Numbered from the stretch's first letter, positions 1 to 6,982 are shown. The stretch: 20,362 nt of DNA from Desulfobacterales bacterium (GCA_025454075.1 JALOPD010000049.1:1-20362), one strand, 5' to 3'. The notes: a model not told the origin generated them from the letters alone. Numbers and translations: made by a program.

Positions 1-127
1 CACCCACATGATCGGCGGCTACGCCCAGCTCAGCTACGGCTTCAACTACTACGGCCCCGTCGGCTCCCAGCGCGACGAGGTGATCGTGGTGCGCAAGGCC
101 GGGGAGGTCGAGTGGTATGAAGATTAA
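1..127 (+). CDS. narG: Respiratory nitrate reductase alpha subunit, C-terminal end (partial)
   Basis: This is the 3' end of a gene that begins before the window. Reading from base 2 gives about 41 residues starting THMIGGYAQLSYGFNYYGP and ending EVEWYED before a TAA at 125-127. The sequence resembles the extreme C-terminus of NarG, the molybdenum-containing catalytic subunit that reduces nitrate to nitrite on the cytoplasmic side of the membrane complex. The stop overlaps the narH start by 11 bases, which indicates one operon and translational coupling. None of the catalytic regions lie in the window, so the assignment depends on this short tail and on narHJI following directly. A nitrite oxidoreductase alpha subunit is formally possible, but narJ, narI and narK downstream favour nitrate reductase. 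Confidence 0.85.
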   Translation, partial: THMIGGYAQLSYGFNYYGPVGSQRDEVIVVRKAGEVEWYED

Positions 128-1535
128 AGCCCAGTTCGCGATGGTGTTGAACCTGGACAAGTGCATCGGCTGCCACACCTGCAGCATCCCCTGCAAGAAC
201 GTCTGGACCAACCGCAAGGGCGCCGAGTACATGTGGTTCAACAACGTGGAGACCAAACCCGGCATCGGCTACCCCAAGAAGTGGGAGAACCAGGAGATCC
301 ACAAGGGCGGCTGGGTGCTGAAGGGCCGGCAGCTCTCCCTGCGCGCGGGCAACAAGGCCCGGCGGCTGGCCGGCATCTTCCACAACCCCGATCTGCCCAC
401 CATCGACGAGTACTACGAGCCCTGGACCTACGACTACGGGAAGCTCGTGGACGGGCCCGGGAAGAAGCACCAGCCGTCGCTGCGGCCGCGCTCCCAGCTG
501 AACGATGCCGCCATGGAGATCAACTGGGGGCCCAACTGGGAGGACGATCTCGCGGGCGTCAGCGAGACCGGCGGCGGGGACGTGAACTTCAAGGGGCTGG
601 ACCATTCCATCTACCTGCAGTTCAAAAAAGTGTTTTTTCTCTACCTGCCGCGGCTCTGCGAACACTGCCTCAACCCGGCCTGCGTCGCCTCCTGCCCCTC
701 CGGCGCGCTCTACAAGCGCGACGAGGACGGCATCGTGCTCGTGGACCAGGAGCGCTGCCGGGGCTGGCGCTTCTGCGTCTCCGGCTGCCCCTACAAGAAG
801 ACCTACTTCAACTGGAAGACCGGCCGGGCCGAGAAGTGCCTCTTCTGCTACCCCCGCACGGAGGCGGGGCTGCCGACGCTCTGCGCCCACAGCTGTGTGG
901 GCCGCATCCGCTACCTCGGCGTACTGCTCTACGACGCCGAGCGCATCCGCGAGGCGGCGGCCGCCCCCGACGCCGCCTCCGTCTACCCGGAGCACCTCGA
1001 GATCCTGCTCGATCCGCACGACCCCAAAGTCGCCGCCGAGGCCGCGCGCCAGGGGATTGCCGAAAACTATCTCGCGGCGGCGCGGCGCTCGCCGGTGTAC
1101 CGCCTGATCAAGGAGTGGCGCCTGGCGCTGCCGCTGCACCCGGAATTCCGCACCCTGCCCATGGTCTGGTACGTGCCGCCCCTGAGCCCCGCCAACCCCG
1201 CCATCGATGCGGCCGGCCCGCTGGACGGCATCGACTCCCTGCGCATCCCGGTGCGGTATCTGGCCAATCTGCTCACGGCGGGCGACGAGGGGCCGGTGCG
1301 CCTGGCGCTGAAACGCCTGGCGGCCCTGCGGACCTACATGCGCTCGATCCGCCTGGGGCCGACGGCGGACACCGCCGTGCTCGAGGCCGTCGGCCTGGGC
1401 ACGCAGGCGGCCGAGGAGATGTACCGGCTGCTGGCCCTGGCCTATCACAGCGAACGGTTCGTGCTGCCCACCGCCGGCCGAATCGATGAGGCATTCCCTT
1501 ACTTCGACCAGGGAAGTTGCGGGTACCCGCGATGA
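117..1535 (+). CDS. narH: Nitrate reductase beta subunit, four iron-sulfur clusters
   Basis: NarH carries electrons from the b-type cytochrome NarI to the molybdenum site in NarG. The 472-residue product has the cysteine groups expected: C16, C19, C22, C26 near the start; C181, C184, C189, C193; C214, C220, C224 with W217 where a sixteenth cysteine would be; and C241, C244, C256, C260. That makes fifteen cysteines, matching three 4Fe-4S clusters and one 3Fe-4S cluster in the E. coli type. The segment CEHCLNPACVASCPSGALYK is near-diagnostic for NarH. The start at 117 gives MKIKAQFAMVLNLDKCIGCH, the usual family start, and overlaps the end of narG. The C-terminal tail is about 40 residues shorter than in E. 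coli NarH (512 residues). The stop overlaps the narJ start (ATGA). The related nitrite oxidoreductase beta subunit is the main alternative and is less likely given the neighbours. Confidence 0.96.
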   Translation: MKIKAQFAMVLNLDKCIGCHTCSIPCKNVWTNRKGAEYMWFNNVETKPGIGYPKKWENQEIHKGGWVLKGRQLSLRAGNKARRLAGIFHNPDLPTIDEYYEPWTYDYGKLVDGPGKKHQPSLRPRSQLNDAAMEINWGPNWEDDLAGVSETGGGDVNFKGLDHSIYLQFKKVFFLYLPRLCEHCLNPACVASCPSGALYKRDEDGIVLVDQERCRGWRFCVSGCPYKKTYFNWKTGRAEKCLFCYPRTEAGLPTLCAHSCVGRIRYLGVLLYDAERIREAAAAPDAASVYPEHLEILLDPHDPKVAAEAARQGIAENYLAAARRSPVYRLIKEWRLALPLHPEFRTLPMVWYVPPLSPANPAIDAAGPLDGIDSLRIPVRYLANLLTAGDEGPVRLALKRLAALRTYMRSIRLGPTADTAVLEAVGLGTQAAEEMYRLLALAYHSERFVLPTAGRIDEAFPYFDQGSCGYPR

Positions 1536-2092
1536 CGGACGAAAAGAGAGCCCTCCTCAAACTGTTGAGCCTTTGCCTGGCCTACCCGGATGCGGAGACC
1601 CTGCCCGAAATGGAAAACGCGGCGGCAGGGGTGGGTGAGCCTCGCGCGCGAGAACGCCTGTCCCATTTCATGACGCTGATGAGAGCGCAGTCTGTGCTGA
1701 AACTCCAGGAGCATTACACGGCGGTTTTCGACATGAACCCTTCCGCCAGCCTGAACCTCACTTACCACCTCATGGGCGACCGCGAAGACCGCGGCCGGGC
1801 GCTGGCGGAGCTGTTGGAAGTCTACCTGCGGGCCGGGTTCGAGCCGGCCGTCAACGAGCTGCCGGATTTTTTGCCCCTGATGCTGGAATTCATGGCGGCA
1901 TCACCACCGGCGGAGCCCCACGGGCTGATCCTGCGGTGCCTGTCGGCCGTGCCCGCCATTGCCGGCCGCCTGAGGGAAACCGATTCGCTGTATGCCGTTC
2001 CGCTGGAGCTGGTGTGCGGGGTCTTTCCCGAAACAACGGATGTTCCCCTATCGCCGGCCGGAGCCACCCCGGACGCTGCCTCAGGAGCGTGA
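1532..2092 (+). CDS. narJ: Nitrate reductase assembly chaperone NarJ
   Basis: NarJ is a cytoplasmic chaperone of the TorD/NarJ family. It holds NarG during insertion of the molybdenum cofactor and the iron-sulfur cluster, before NarGH docks on NarI. The 186-residue product shows the family signatures EHYTAVFDMNPSASLNLTYH, then GDREDRGRALAELLEVY, then NELPDFLPLMLEF. It is rich in helix-forming sequence and has no membrane segment. I chose the ATG at 1532, whose bases overlap the narH stop (ATGA), over a TTG fifteen bases upstream that would add MRVPA. The overlap and the family's usual start support this. The gene ends one base before narI begins. The position between narH and narI is canonical. 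Confidence 0.95.
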   Translation: MTDEKRALLKLLSLCLAYPDAETLPEMENAAAGVGEPRARERLSHFMTLMRAQSVLKLQEHYTAVFDMNPSASLNLTYHLMGDREDRGRALAELLEVYLRAGFEPAVNELPDFLPLMLEFMAASPPAEPHGLILRCLSAVPAIAGRLRETDSLYAVPLELVCGVFPETTDVPLSPAGATPDAASGA

Positions 2093-2093
2093 T

Positions 2094-2765
2094 ATGAGCA
2101 CGATCGATCTGCTCGCGTTTGTGGCGTTTCCCTACCTGTGCCTGGCCGTTTTCGTTGTCGGCCATTCTTATCGCTACATCACCGACCGCTACGCCTGGAA
2201 TTCCCACGGCAGCGAGCTTATTGAAAAGAAGACCCTGTTTTTCGGGTCCTACCTCTTCCATTTCGGGATCCTGGGAACATTGGCCGGCCATGCCACAGGC
2301 TTGCTGATCCCCCAGACCGTGTTCGACATGGTTGGGATCGACACGGCCGCCCATACGGCACTCGCGCACTACGGCGGCAGAGTGGTAGGATTTGCGGCCT
2401 TCTTCGGCGTCTTGATCTTATTGGCGCGCCGGCTGTTCATCCGGCGCATCCGCCTGATGACGACCGCCACCGATTTCGCCGTCCTGTTCGGGCTCGCCTT
2501 TGTGACCGGCGTCGGCACCTACGACGTGTTCTTCGGGGGGTTCCACGTGCTCGACACCATTGCGCCCTGGATCCGCGGCATCCTCACCCTGCAGCCCGAC
2601 CCCGGCCTGATGGCGGAAGTGCCGCTCCCGTACAAGCTCCACATTCTGGCGGCCTTCGCGCTGCTGGCCTTTTCGCCGTTCACACGCCTGGTCCACATCT
2701 GGAGCGTGCCGCTGTTCTACATCTTCCGGCGGCCGCTGCTGTTCCGGCGGCGGGTGGTGGCCTGA
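2094..2765 (+). CDS. narI: Nitrate reductase gamma subunit, diheme b-type cytochrome
   Basis: NarI anchors NarGH to the membrane and oxidises quinol through two b-type hemes. The product has 223 residues, essentially the length of E. coli NarI (225), with about five membrane segments. Four histidines fit the heme ligands: H56 and H66 in FHFGILGTLAGHATG, at the same numbers as in E. coli, and H183 and H201 in LHILAAFALLAFSPFTRLVH. The start ATG at 2094 has an AGGAG at 2083-2087 and comes directly after the narJ stop. An upstream in-frame extension within narJ is not credible. The presence of NarI means the complex is quinol-linked and faces the cytoplasm, unlike periplasmic Nap. Confidence 0.96.
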   Translation: MSTIDLLAFVAFPYLCLAVFVVGHSYRYITDRYAWNSHGSELIEKKTLFFGSYLFHFGILGTLAGHATGLLIPQTVFDMVGIDTAAHTALAHYGGRVVGFAAFFGVLILLARRLFIRRIRLMTTATDFAVLFGLAFVTGVGTYDVFFGGFHVLDTIAPWIRGILTLQPDPGLMAEVPLPYKLHILAAFALLAFSPFTRLVHIWSVPLFYIFRRPLLFRRRVVA

Positions 2766-2801
2766 GCCTAAAGTGCCTAAAATGCCTATAGTGCCTAAAA
2801 T
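2766..2801 (+). repeat. Four-unit 9-bp tandem repeat (GCCTAWAAT/GT family)
   Basis: Directly after the narI stop the sequence divides into four 9-base units: GCCTAAAGT (2766-2774), GCCTAAAAT (2775-2783), GCCTATAGT (2784-2792) and GCCTAAAAT (2793-2801). The same unit occurs in the opposite orientation at 6983-7019 and once, as ATGTTAGGC, at 7721-7729. All sites are intergenic. The function is unknown. Confidence 0.85.
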
Positions 2802-2810
2802 CAATAGGCC

Positions 2811-2840
2811 GATCGCGGCTGGAAAGCCGCTCCCACAGAG
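2811..2840. repeat. REP-like palindrome (short hairpin with conserved flank)
   Basis: A perfect 6-bp stem, GCGGCT (2815-2820) and AGCCGC (2825-2830), closes a GGAA loop. It is flanked by GATC on the left and TCCCACAGAG on the right. The layout of a GCGGCT stem followed by TCCCACA strongly resembles the repetitive extragenic palindromes known from pseudomonads and related bacteria, which are usually mobilised by REP-associated tyrosine transposases. Only one copy was noticed in this window, so the assignment is by resemblance. Confidence 0.55.
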
Positions 2841-2869
2841 TCTTCCACATTCCGGTTGAGGGACCATAA

Positions 2870-4207
2870 ATGGCCAAAGATGAAAATGTCTGCTACGCGA
2901 TCTCGAACCCGCGCGCGGCGCTGGCGTGGACGACGCTCGCGTTCTTTGCCGGGTTCGCCGGCGTTTCCGCGTTCGGGCCGATCGTCCCCAAGGGGTTCGC
3001 CGGCGTTTCCGCGTTCGGGCCGATCGTCCCCAAGCTAAAGCAGGCCATGGATGTCGGGCCCTTCCTGATGGGGATCCTGGCGGCCTCGCCCGCTCTCACC
3101 GGCTCGCTGCTGCGAATCCCCTTCGGGGCCATGGTCGACCGCATGGGGGGCAAGAAACCGATCCTGATCCTGCTGGGGCTGGCGGCCGCGGGGGTGGCCG
3201 GCATCACCGTCATGTTCAGCCTCGGCGGGCCGCCCCGGGCCGTGCACTACCCGTTCTTTCTCATTTTCGGAATGCTTTGCGGCTGCGGCATCGCCGTGTT
3301 TTCGGTCGGGGTCCCGGCGGTTTCCTACTGGTACCCGCAGCGCAAGCAGGGGACGGCGCTCGCGGTCTACGGCGGGCTGGGGAACCTGGCGCCCGGAATG
3401 TTCGCCCTGCTGCTGCCCTTCCTGGTGGTGAATTTCGGGTTTACCTGGTCTTATGTGCTGTGGCTGATCGCGCTGCTGGCGATGACCCTCCTGGTCTTCG
3501 CCCGCATGAGGGACGCCCCCTATTTCCAATACAAGGAGATGGGCATGGACATCGACCCGGACGCGCTGCTGCTGGCCTGCGGCGAGGAACTGGTGCCGTC
3601 CGGCAAGGCCATGGACTCCATCCGCAAAGCGGGCGCCGATTGGCGCACCTGGGTGCTGACCTATTTCTACTTCATCACCTTCGGCGGATTCATCGCCCTC
3701 ACGGTGTGGCTGCCCACCTTCTGGGCCGACGGCTTCAAGACCGGGCTCGTGCCGGCCGGCCTGCTCACGGCCGCCTTCTCCCTTTCGGCGAGCCTTCTGC
3801 GGGTGGCCGGCGGCATCGCCGCTGACAAGTTGGGAGGGCTGCTGGTGGCCCAATTTTCATTCGGGGTGGTGGCGGCCGGCTCGCTGGTGCTGATCTTCGG
3901 GGGGCGGTCGATCGCCGCCGCGTTTTTGGGGCAGATGCTGCTGGCGCTCGGCATGGGGGTTGCCAACGCGGCGGTCTTCAAGCTGGTGCCCAAATTCACG
4001 CCCAAGGCCGTGGGCGGCGCCGCCGGGATCATCGGCGGGCTGGGGGCCTTCGGCGGGTTCGTCCTGCCGCCGGCCCTGGGACTGTTCGTCCGGATGAGCG
4101 GGGAACCCGGCTACGCCCAGGGATTTTACCTGTTCCTGGGGCTGGCGGCCTCGGCGCTGATCCTGTTCACGGTCCTCAAGCGCTCAGCCGCTTCGGCATT
4201 GCCATAG
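2870..4207 (+). CDS. narK: NarK-type nitrate/nitrite transporter (MFS)
   Basis: This is a 445-residue major facilitator protein with about twelve membrane segments, placed after narGHJI. It probably imports nitrate and/or exports nitrite across the inner membrane. Two glycine-rich segments match the nitrate-signature positions of the NarK/NNP family: AVYGGLGNLAPGMFALLLP in the first half and GAAGIIGGLGAFGGFVLP in the second. The MFS loop motif DRMGGKKP is also present. The start at 2870 follows GAGGG at 2857-2861. A perfect 42-bp tandem duplication (2951-2992 and 2993-3034) repeats GFAGVSAFGPIVPK at residues 28-41 and 42-55, in or beside the first membrane segment. The frame is kept, but the extra 14 residues should disturb packing, so activity is uncertain. 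Whether it is a symporter or an antiporter cannot be told from sequence alone. Confidence 0.93.
   Translation: MAKDENVCYAISNPRAALAWTTLAFFAGFAGVSAFGPIVPKGFAGVSAFGPIVPKLKQAMDVGPFLMGILAASPALTGSLLRIPFGAMVDRMGGKKPILILLGLAAAGVAGITVMFSLGGPPRAVHYPFFLIFGMLCGCGIAVFSVGVPAVSYWYPQRKQGTALAVYGGLGNLAPGMFALLLPFLVVNFGFTWSYVLWLIALLAMTLLVFARMRDAPYFQYKEMGMDIDPDALLLACGEELVPSGKAMDSIRKAGADWRTWVLTYFYFITFGGFIALTVWLPTFWADGFKTGLVPAGLLTAAFSLSASLLRVAGGIAADKLGGLLVAQFSFGVVAAGSLVLIFGGRSIAAAFLGQMLLALGMGVANAAVFKLVPKFTPKAVGGAAGIIGGLGAFGGFVLPPALGLFVRMSGEPGYAQGFYLFLGLAASALILFTVLKRSAASALP
2951..3034 (+). repeat. Perfect 42-bp tandem duplication inside narK
   Basis: Bases 2951-2992 are repeated without a mismatch at 2993-3034. The flanking bases differ on both sides, so the unit is exactly 42 bp, or 14 codons. 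The lack of any silent difference between the copies implies a very recent event or an assembly artefact. Confidence 0.95.
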
Positions 4208-4335
4208 ACAAGGTTCAAAAGGGTTGGGATCGGCCCGGCGGGCGGGGAGGCCTTCGACCCGCGCACGGGGGACTACGGCAGAGGCGGCCTGCGCGGCGGG
4301 CATCTCAAGCGGGGCGGCGCCTGATCCAGGCGGCC
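4208..4335. other. Convergent gap after narK, with an open frame continuing past the narK stop
   Basis: This gap separates narK (+) from the convergent ATC-hydrolase gene (-). In the narK frame the sequence stays open for 38 codons after the TAG at 4205-4207, reaching a TGA at 4322-4324. It reads through GEAFDPRTGDYGRGGLRGG, which has a protein-like look but no start codon. I do not recognise it. It could be a remnant of another gene or chance openness in GC-rich DNA. No convincing terminator was seen here. Confidence 0.3.
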
Positions 4336-4851
4336 CTATCCGTCCTCAAGCCGATAGCGGAAATCGCAGAAGGGCGCCCCTTCCATGAGGGTCTGCGTGC
4401 GGGTCAACCGGATCCGCGGGTTGAAGCCTTCGATCAGCGCGAAATCCCTTGAGCAGGAAAGAACCGGCCCAAGCCATGGAATGCCCAGGTCACGGTACAT
4501 CTCGGCATAGCGGCAGCGGGTGACGTTGTAGGCGAAGAGCCTTTCCCCCTCCTCGAGCACGTCGATCTCGAGCGCCTTGCCCTTGGTCCAGTGGACGAGA
4601 GACTCGCGGAATTTGGACAGGGAATCCCCGCCCATGGCCCGCGCCAGTTCCGCCCCCTGCGCGCGGGCGATCGAGACGATCGTCTCGCGGATCACGCGCA
4701 GCACCCGCCCCTCCCCGAATTCCCTTGCCAGAGCCGCCACAAGGGGTGCGAGCAGGCGCGCCTCGACTTCGCGCCGGGTCAGCACGCCGATCAGTTGGTT
4801 CATATGATCTGCAGGAAGTTCCGCAACGTCGGGGCTTCGGGTGGGTGCCAT
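4336..4851 (-). CDS. L-2-amino-thiazoline-4-carboxylic acid hydrolase family protein
   Basis: The 171-residue product carries the strongest signature of the ATC-hydrolase-like family in its C-terminal half: TRCRYAEMYRDLGIPWLGP, then LSCSRDFALIEGFNPRIRL, then TRTQTLMEGAPFCDFRYRL. The named member opens a thiazoline ring on the way to cysteine in Pseudomonas, but most members have no tested substrate, so the function here is only a family label. It appears cytoplasmic, with no signal peptide or membrane segment. The start at 4851 (MAPTRSPDVAEL) is preceded on the minus strand by GGGGAG at a good distance. A longer reading from 4929 has low-complexity N-terminal sequence, and a later ATG at 4803 lacks a ribosome site. 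It is last in a minus-strand group after cspA and a small basic protein, separated from the latter by about 130 bases. Confidence 0.8.
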   Translation of the reverse strand: MAPTRSPDVAELPADHMNQLIGVLTRREVEARLLAPLVAALAREFGEGRVLRVIRETIVSIARAQGAELARAMGGDSLSKFRESLVHWTKGKALEIDVLEEGERLFAYNVTRCRYAEMYRDLGIPWLGPVLSCSRDFALIEGFNPRIRLTRTQTLMEGAPFCDFRYRLEDG

Positions 4852-4980
4852 GGATCTCCCCTGCCTTCCATCGGCTGCATGCCCGCACGGTGAGCCCCCG
4901 GCTGCAGGCGGCGATCCCGGCGGAGACAACGTGTCGGGCGGGAGCCGCGTCGCAGCGAGGCCGTGGGGATGTCAAGCGAT

Positions 4981-5151
4981 TCAGGATAGCGGCTTGAGGC
5001 TCTCCTCCTCGACCGGAGGCTGAAGCTCGTCCGAGGCCGTTTCGGGCGAAGGGTTTTTCTTGTCGAGCTTGCGCTGCCGCTTCTCCTCCTGTTTTTTCTT
5101 GCGCTCCAGTTCCTTCTGCCGCTTGGTGAATGAAAAATTGGTCCTCGCCAA
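4981..5151 (-). CDS. Small Lys/Arg-rich conserved protein, TTG start
   Basis: This 56-residue protein reads MARTNFSFTKRQKELERKKK, followed by QEEKRQRKLDKKNP and an acidic tail. I recognise it as a small family of unknown function that often accompanies cold-shock genes in Desulfobacterota-like genomes; that is recall, not a search. Residues 9-31 are dense in Lys, Arg and Glu and probably form a charged helix or short coiled coil, plausibly for RNA or ribosome contact (inference). I chose TTG at 5151 because GGAGGT lies six bases upstream and the family begins with this ARTNFSF segment. An ATG at 5190 would add a poor-looking N-terminus that runs through the ribosome site. It lies 93 bases after cspA, behind a hairpin that may reduce its transcription. 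Confidence 0.75.
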   Translation of the reverse strand: MARTNFSFTKRQKELERKKKQEEKRQRKLDKKNPSPETASDELQPPVEEESLKPLS

Positions 5152-5179
5152 CGGGCCACCTCCGTGCGTTCTTGTTGAG

Positions 5180-5224
5180 ATCGAAACCAAAAGGGCATTC
5201 TCTCTTCGCGAGAAAGAATGCCCT
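5180..5224 (-). terminator. Hairpin terminator or attenuator after cspA
   Basis: Read on the minus strand, the stem starts AGGGCATTCTTTCT and closes with AGAGAGAATGCCCT. It pairs over about 14 bases with one G-U around a short CGCGA-type loop (plus-strand 5192-5224). It is followed by TTTTGGTTT. The T tract is interrupted, so termination is probably partial. Its position between cspA and the small basic gene suggests it sets their relative expression. Confidence 0.6.
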
Positions 5225-5244
5225 GTTTGGATCCGAAAAATTGG

Positions 5245-5445
5245 CTACTTCAGCGTGACGTTTACGGCCGACGGGCCTTTGGGGCCCTGCTGAATGTCGA
5301 AGGTCACTTTGTCGCCTTCGTTCAGGCTTTTGTAACCCGATGCGTTGATCCCTGAGTGATGAACAAAAACATCCGGGCCGTTTTCCTGAGCGATAAACCC
5401 GTAGCCCTTGCTGCTGTTGAACCACTTTACAGTTCCATCCGCCAT
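5245..5445 (-). CDS. Cold-shock protein, CspA family
   Basis: This is a 66-residue single cold-shock domain that binds single-stranded RNA and DNA and acts as an RNA chaperone. Both nucleic-acid-binding motifs are intact: KGYGFI (RNP1) and VFVHHS (RNP2), after the typical opening [10 protein letters not shown]. The start at 5445 is preceded by AAAGGAGG with eight bases between. An upstream in-frame ATG at 5466 would include the ribosome site and is rejected. About 240 bases without a gene lie upstream, consistent with the long 5' leader common for cold-shock mRNAs, although no structure was worked out there. Bacteria often have several Csp paralogues, so I give no specific symbol. Confidence 0.95.
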   Translation of the reverse strand: MADGTVKWFNSSKGYGFIAQENGPDVFVHHSGINASGYKSLNEGDKVTFDIQQGPKGPSAVNVTLK

Positions 5446-5685
5446 GGTGACATCCTCCTTTCTCAAATGTTCTCAGGGTCTCAACCTGGAGGCTGTCGAT
5501 CAGACGAACGAAACTCACCTTCAGAGCGAAACCGGCCCGCCAATGAAGGACGGACCTTTAGCGATTAATATGAACATAATCCTAATTTTCTCAGGAAGCA
5601 AGCAAATTTTTGGCGACCGCCCAAAGGGGGGTTTGCATCCCGCATCCAAGTGTACTATGAAACCCTTTGACAAGGTTTATACCCG
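5446..5685. promoter_or_regulatory. Divergent intergenic region: cspA leader and promoter of the cysteine-rich gene
   Basis: This AT-richer region lies between cspA (-) and the 5686 gene (+). For the plus strand a possible sigma-70 promoter is TTTGCA (5632-5637), an 18-base spacer, and TATGAA (5656-5661), which would give a leader of under 20 bases. For the minus strand a weak candidate is TTGCTT, 17 bases, TATGTT, with the TATGTT complement near 5570-5575. Both are weak matches to consensus. Nothing else was recognised. Confidence 0.35.
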
Positions 5686-6117
5686 ATGAACGATCATTTC
5701 AAAACATGCCCGTTGTGCTCCCAGGTCTGGACCTCCCGCGACATATTTCTGGAAGACCGGGATATCGAACTCGTCGGCTATCAGGTGGACTTCGAGGAGG
5801 TTGCGCTCGGCCTTTTCCTTTTCAACCACAACACGTGCCAGACGACCCTGGCGATTCAGGCCCGCCTGCTGAAGGATCTCTACCTCGGCCCGATGTTCAA
5901 GGAACGCAAGACCGGAAAGGAAGAGTGCCCCGGGTATTGCTTGAGGCGTTCGGCGCTGGAGCCGTGCCCGGCCGAGTGCGAGTGCGCCTGGGTCCGTGGC
6001 CTCCTGCAGGTCATCCGCAACTGGCCCAAACCCCATGCGGCGCCGCAGGGTGAAAATAGCGGGCATCCCGAAATTCTCGACGGCGATTCGTGCAGGGAGG
6101 CCGACCCCGCATGCTGA
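5686..6117 (+). CDS. Cysteine-rich conserved hypothetical protein, probably metal-binding
   Basis: This 143-residue protein is not assigned to any named function. It opens with a CPLC knuckle (C8, C11), has H48 and C51 in the middle ([12 protein letters not shown]), and a dense cluster C81, C85, C94, C98, C100 in [20 protein letters not shown]. The spacing suggests one or two zinc or iron-sulfur sites. There is no signal peptide or membrane segment. The last 30 residues after NWPKPH look disordered. Its stop overlaps the start of the ZIP transporter by seven bases (ATGCTGA), so the two are probably translationally coupled, which hints at a metal-related role (inference). The ribosome site is weak (AAGG, about 11 bases before the start). 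I recall similar proteins as lineage-specific hypotheticals in sulfate-reducer genomes. Confidence 0.75.
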   Translation: MNDHFKTCPLCSQVWTSRDIFLEDRDIELVGYQVDFEEVALGLFLFNHNTCQTTLAIQARLLKDLYLGPMFKERKTGKEECPGYCLRRSALEPCPAECECAWVRGLLQVIRNWPKPHAAPQGENSGHPEILDGDSCREADPAC

Positions 6118-6926
6118 TCGATTGGTTCAAGGCGCTTCATCCGATCGCCCAGGCATTGTGCGGCACGCTCTTCACGTGGCTCCTGACGGCGCTGGGAGCC
6201 GGACTCGTATTTTTCTTCAAGAAAATCAACCCCAAGGTGCTGAACGGCATGCTCGGCTTCGCCGCGGGGGTCATGATCGCGGCGAGCTACTGGTCGCTGC
6301 TTGCGCCCGCCATCGAGATGGCGGAGGCGGACGGCGGGCCGGCCTGGGTGCCCGCGACGGCCGGCTTCCTGGCGGGCGGCTTTTTCATCTGGCTGGTGGA
6401 CCGGCTCCTGCCCCACCTGCACACCGGACTGCCGCGGGAAAAGGCCGAGGGCATTCACACGAGCTGGCGCCGCAGCATCCTGCTGGTGCTCGCCATCACC
6501 ATTCACAACATCCCGGAGGGGCTGGCGGTCGGGGTGGCCTTCGGGGCCCTGGCTGCCGACATCCCCTCGGCCTCCCTGGCCGGGGCCGTGGCCCTGGCGC
6601 TCGGCATCGGGATTCAGAACTTCCCGGAGGGCGCGGCGGTTTCCGTCCCGCTGCGGCGCGAAGGGTTGTCCCGCCGCAAGAGCTTCTGGTACGGACAGCT
6701 TTCGGGCATGGTGGAGCCGATGGCCGGTGTCGCAGGAGCCGCAGCGGTGGTGCTGATGAAGCCCATCCTGCCTTATGCCTTGGCCTTTGCCGCCGGGGCC
6801 ATGATCTACGTGGTGGTCGAGGAGTTGATCCCCGAGGCGCAGCAGGAAAAGCACAGCGATTTCGCCACCGTGGGAGCGATGCTGGGGTTCGCCGTCATGA
6901 TGACGCTCGACGTGGCGTTGGGGTAG
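6111..6926 (+). CDS. ZIP family divalent metal transporter (GufA/ZupT-like)
   Basis: The 271-residue membrane protein has about eight hydrophobic segments and the hallmark ZIP metal-site motifs: [14 protein letters not shown] (H132, N133, P135, E136) and [13 protein letters not shown] (N170, P172, E173). The latter has Gln where many ZIPs have His, as is common in the GufA-like branch. A third acidic motif, VVEELIPE (E237, E238, E242), follows. ZIP proteins bring zinc and other divalent metals into the cytoplasm; which metal is used here cannot be read from sequence. I chose ATG at 6111, with AGGGAGG at 6094-6100, over a GTG at 6090 that would add MQGGRPR and include that site. It overlaps the preceding cysteine-rich gene by seven bases. 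A weak hairpin with a T run follows at 6938-6966. Confidence 0.92.
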   Translation: MLIDWFKALHPIAQALCGTLFTWLLTALGAGLVFFFKKINPKVLNGMLGFAAGVMIAASYWSLLAPAIEMAEADGGPAWVPATAGFLAGGFFIWLVDRLLPHLHTGLPREKAEGIHTSWRRSILLVLAITIHNIPEGLAVGVAFGALAADIPSASLAGAVALALGIGIQNFPEGAAVSVPLRREGLSRRKSFWYGQLSGMVEPMAGVAGAAAVVLMKPILPYALAFAAGAMIYVVVEELIPEAQQEKHSDFATVGAMLGFAVMMTLDVALG

Positions 6927-6937
6927 GATTTCGATAC

Positions 6938-6966
6938 AAAAGCCCCCATCTTGCAGCCTGGCTTTT
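6938..6966 (+). terminator. Possible weak terminator after the ZIP gene
   Basis: AAAAGCC (6938-6944) pairs with GGCTTTT (6960-6966) around a 15-base loop, twelve bases after the ZIP stop. The T residues are part of the stem and are followed by CTTTCC, so the signal is weak and could work in either direction. Confidence 0.35.
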
Positions 6967-6982
6967 CTTTCCACCCGATTCG

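Noticed and set aside
42..1448. A 468-codon open frame on the minus strand.
   Set aside because: It is the antisense shadow of narH and has low-complexity, arginine- and glycine-rich content with no recognisable domain.
1517..1531. TTG start for narJ giving an extra MRVPA.
   Set aside because: The ATG at 1532 overlaps the narH stop in the ATGA form and gives the usual NarJ N-terminus.
117..2765. A nitrite oxidoreductase (NxrAB) rather than a nitrate reductase.
   Set aside because: NarJ, a NarI with four heme histidines and NarK follow in canonical order, which fits quinol-linked nitrate reduction.
2766..2801. A CRISPR array.
   Set aside because: The units are 9 bases, directly adjacent and without spacers, and no cas genes are present.
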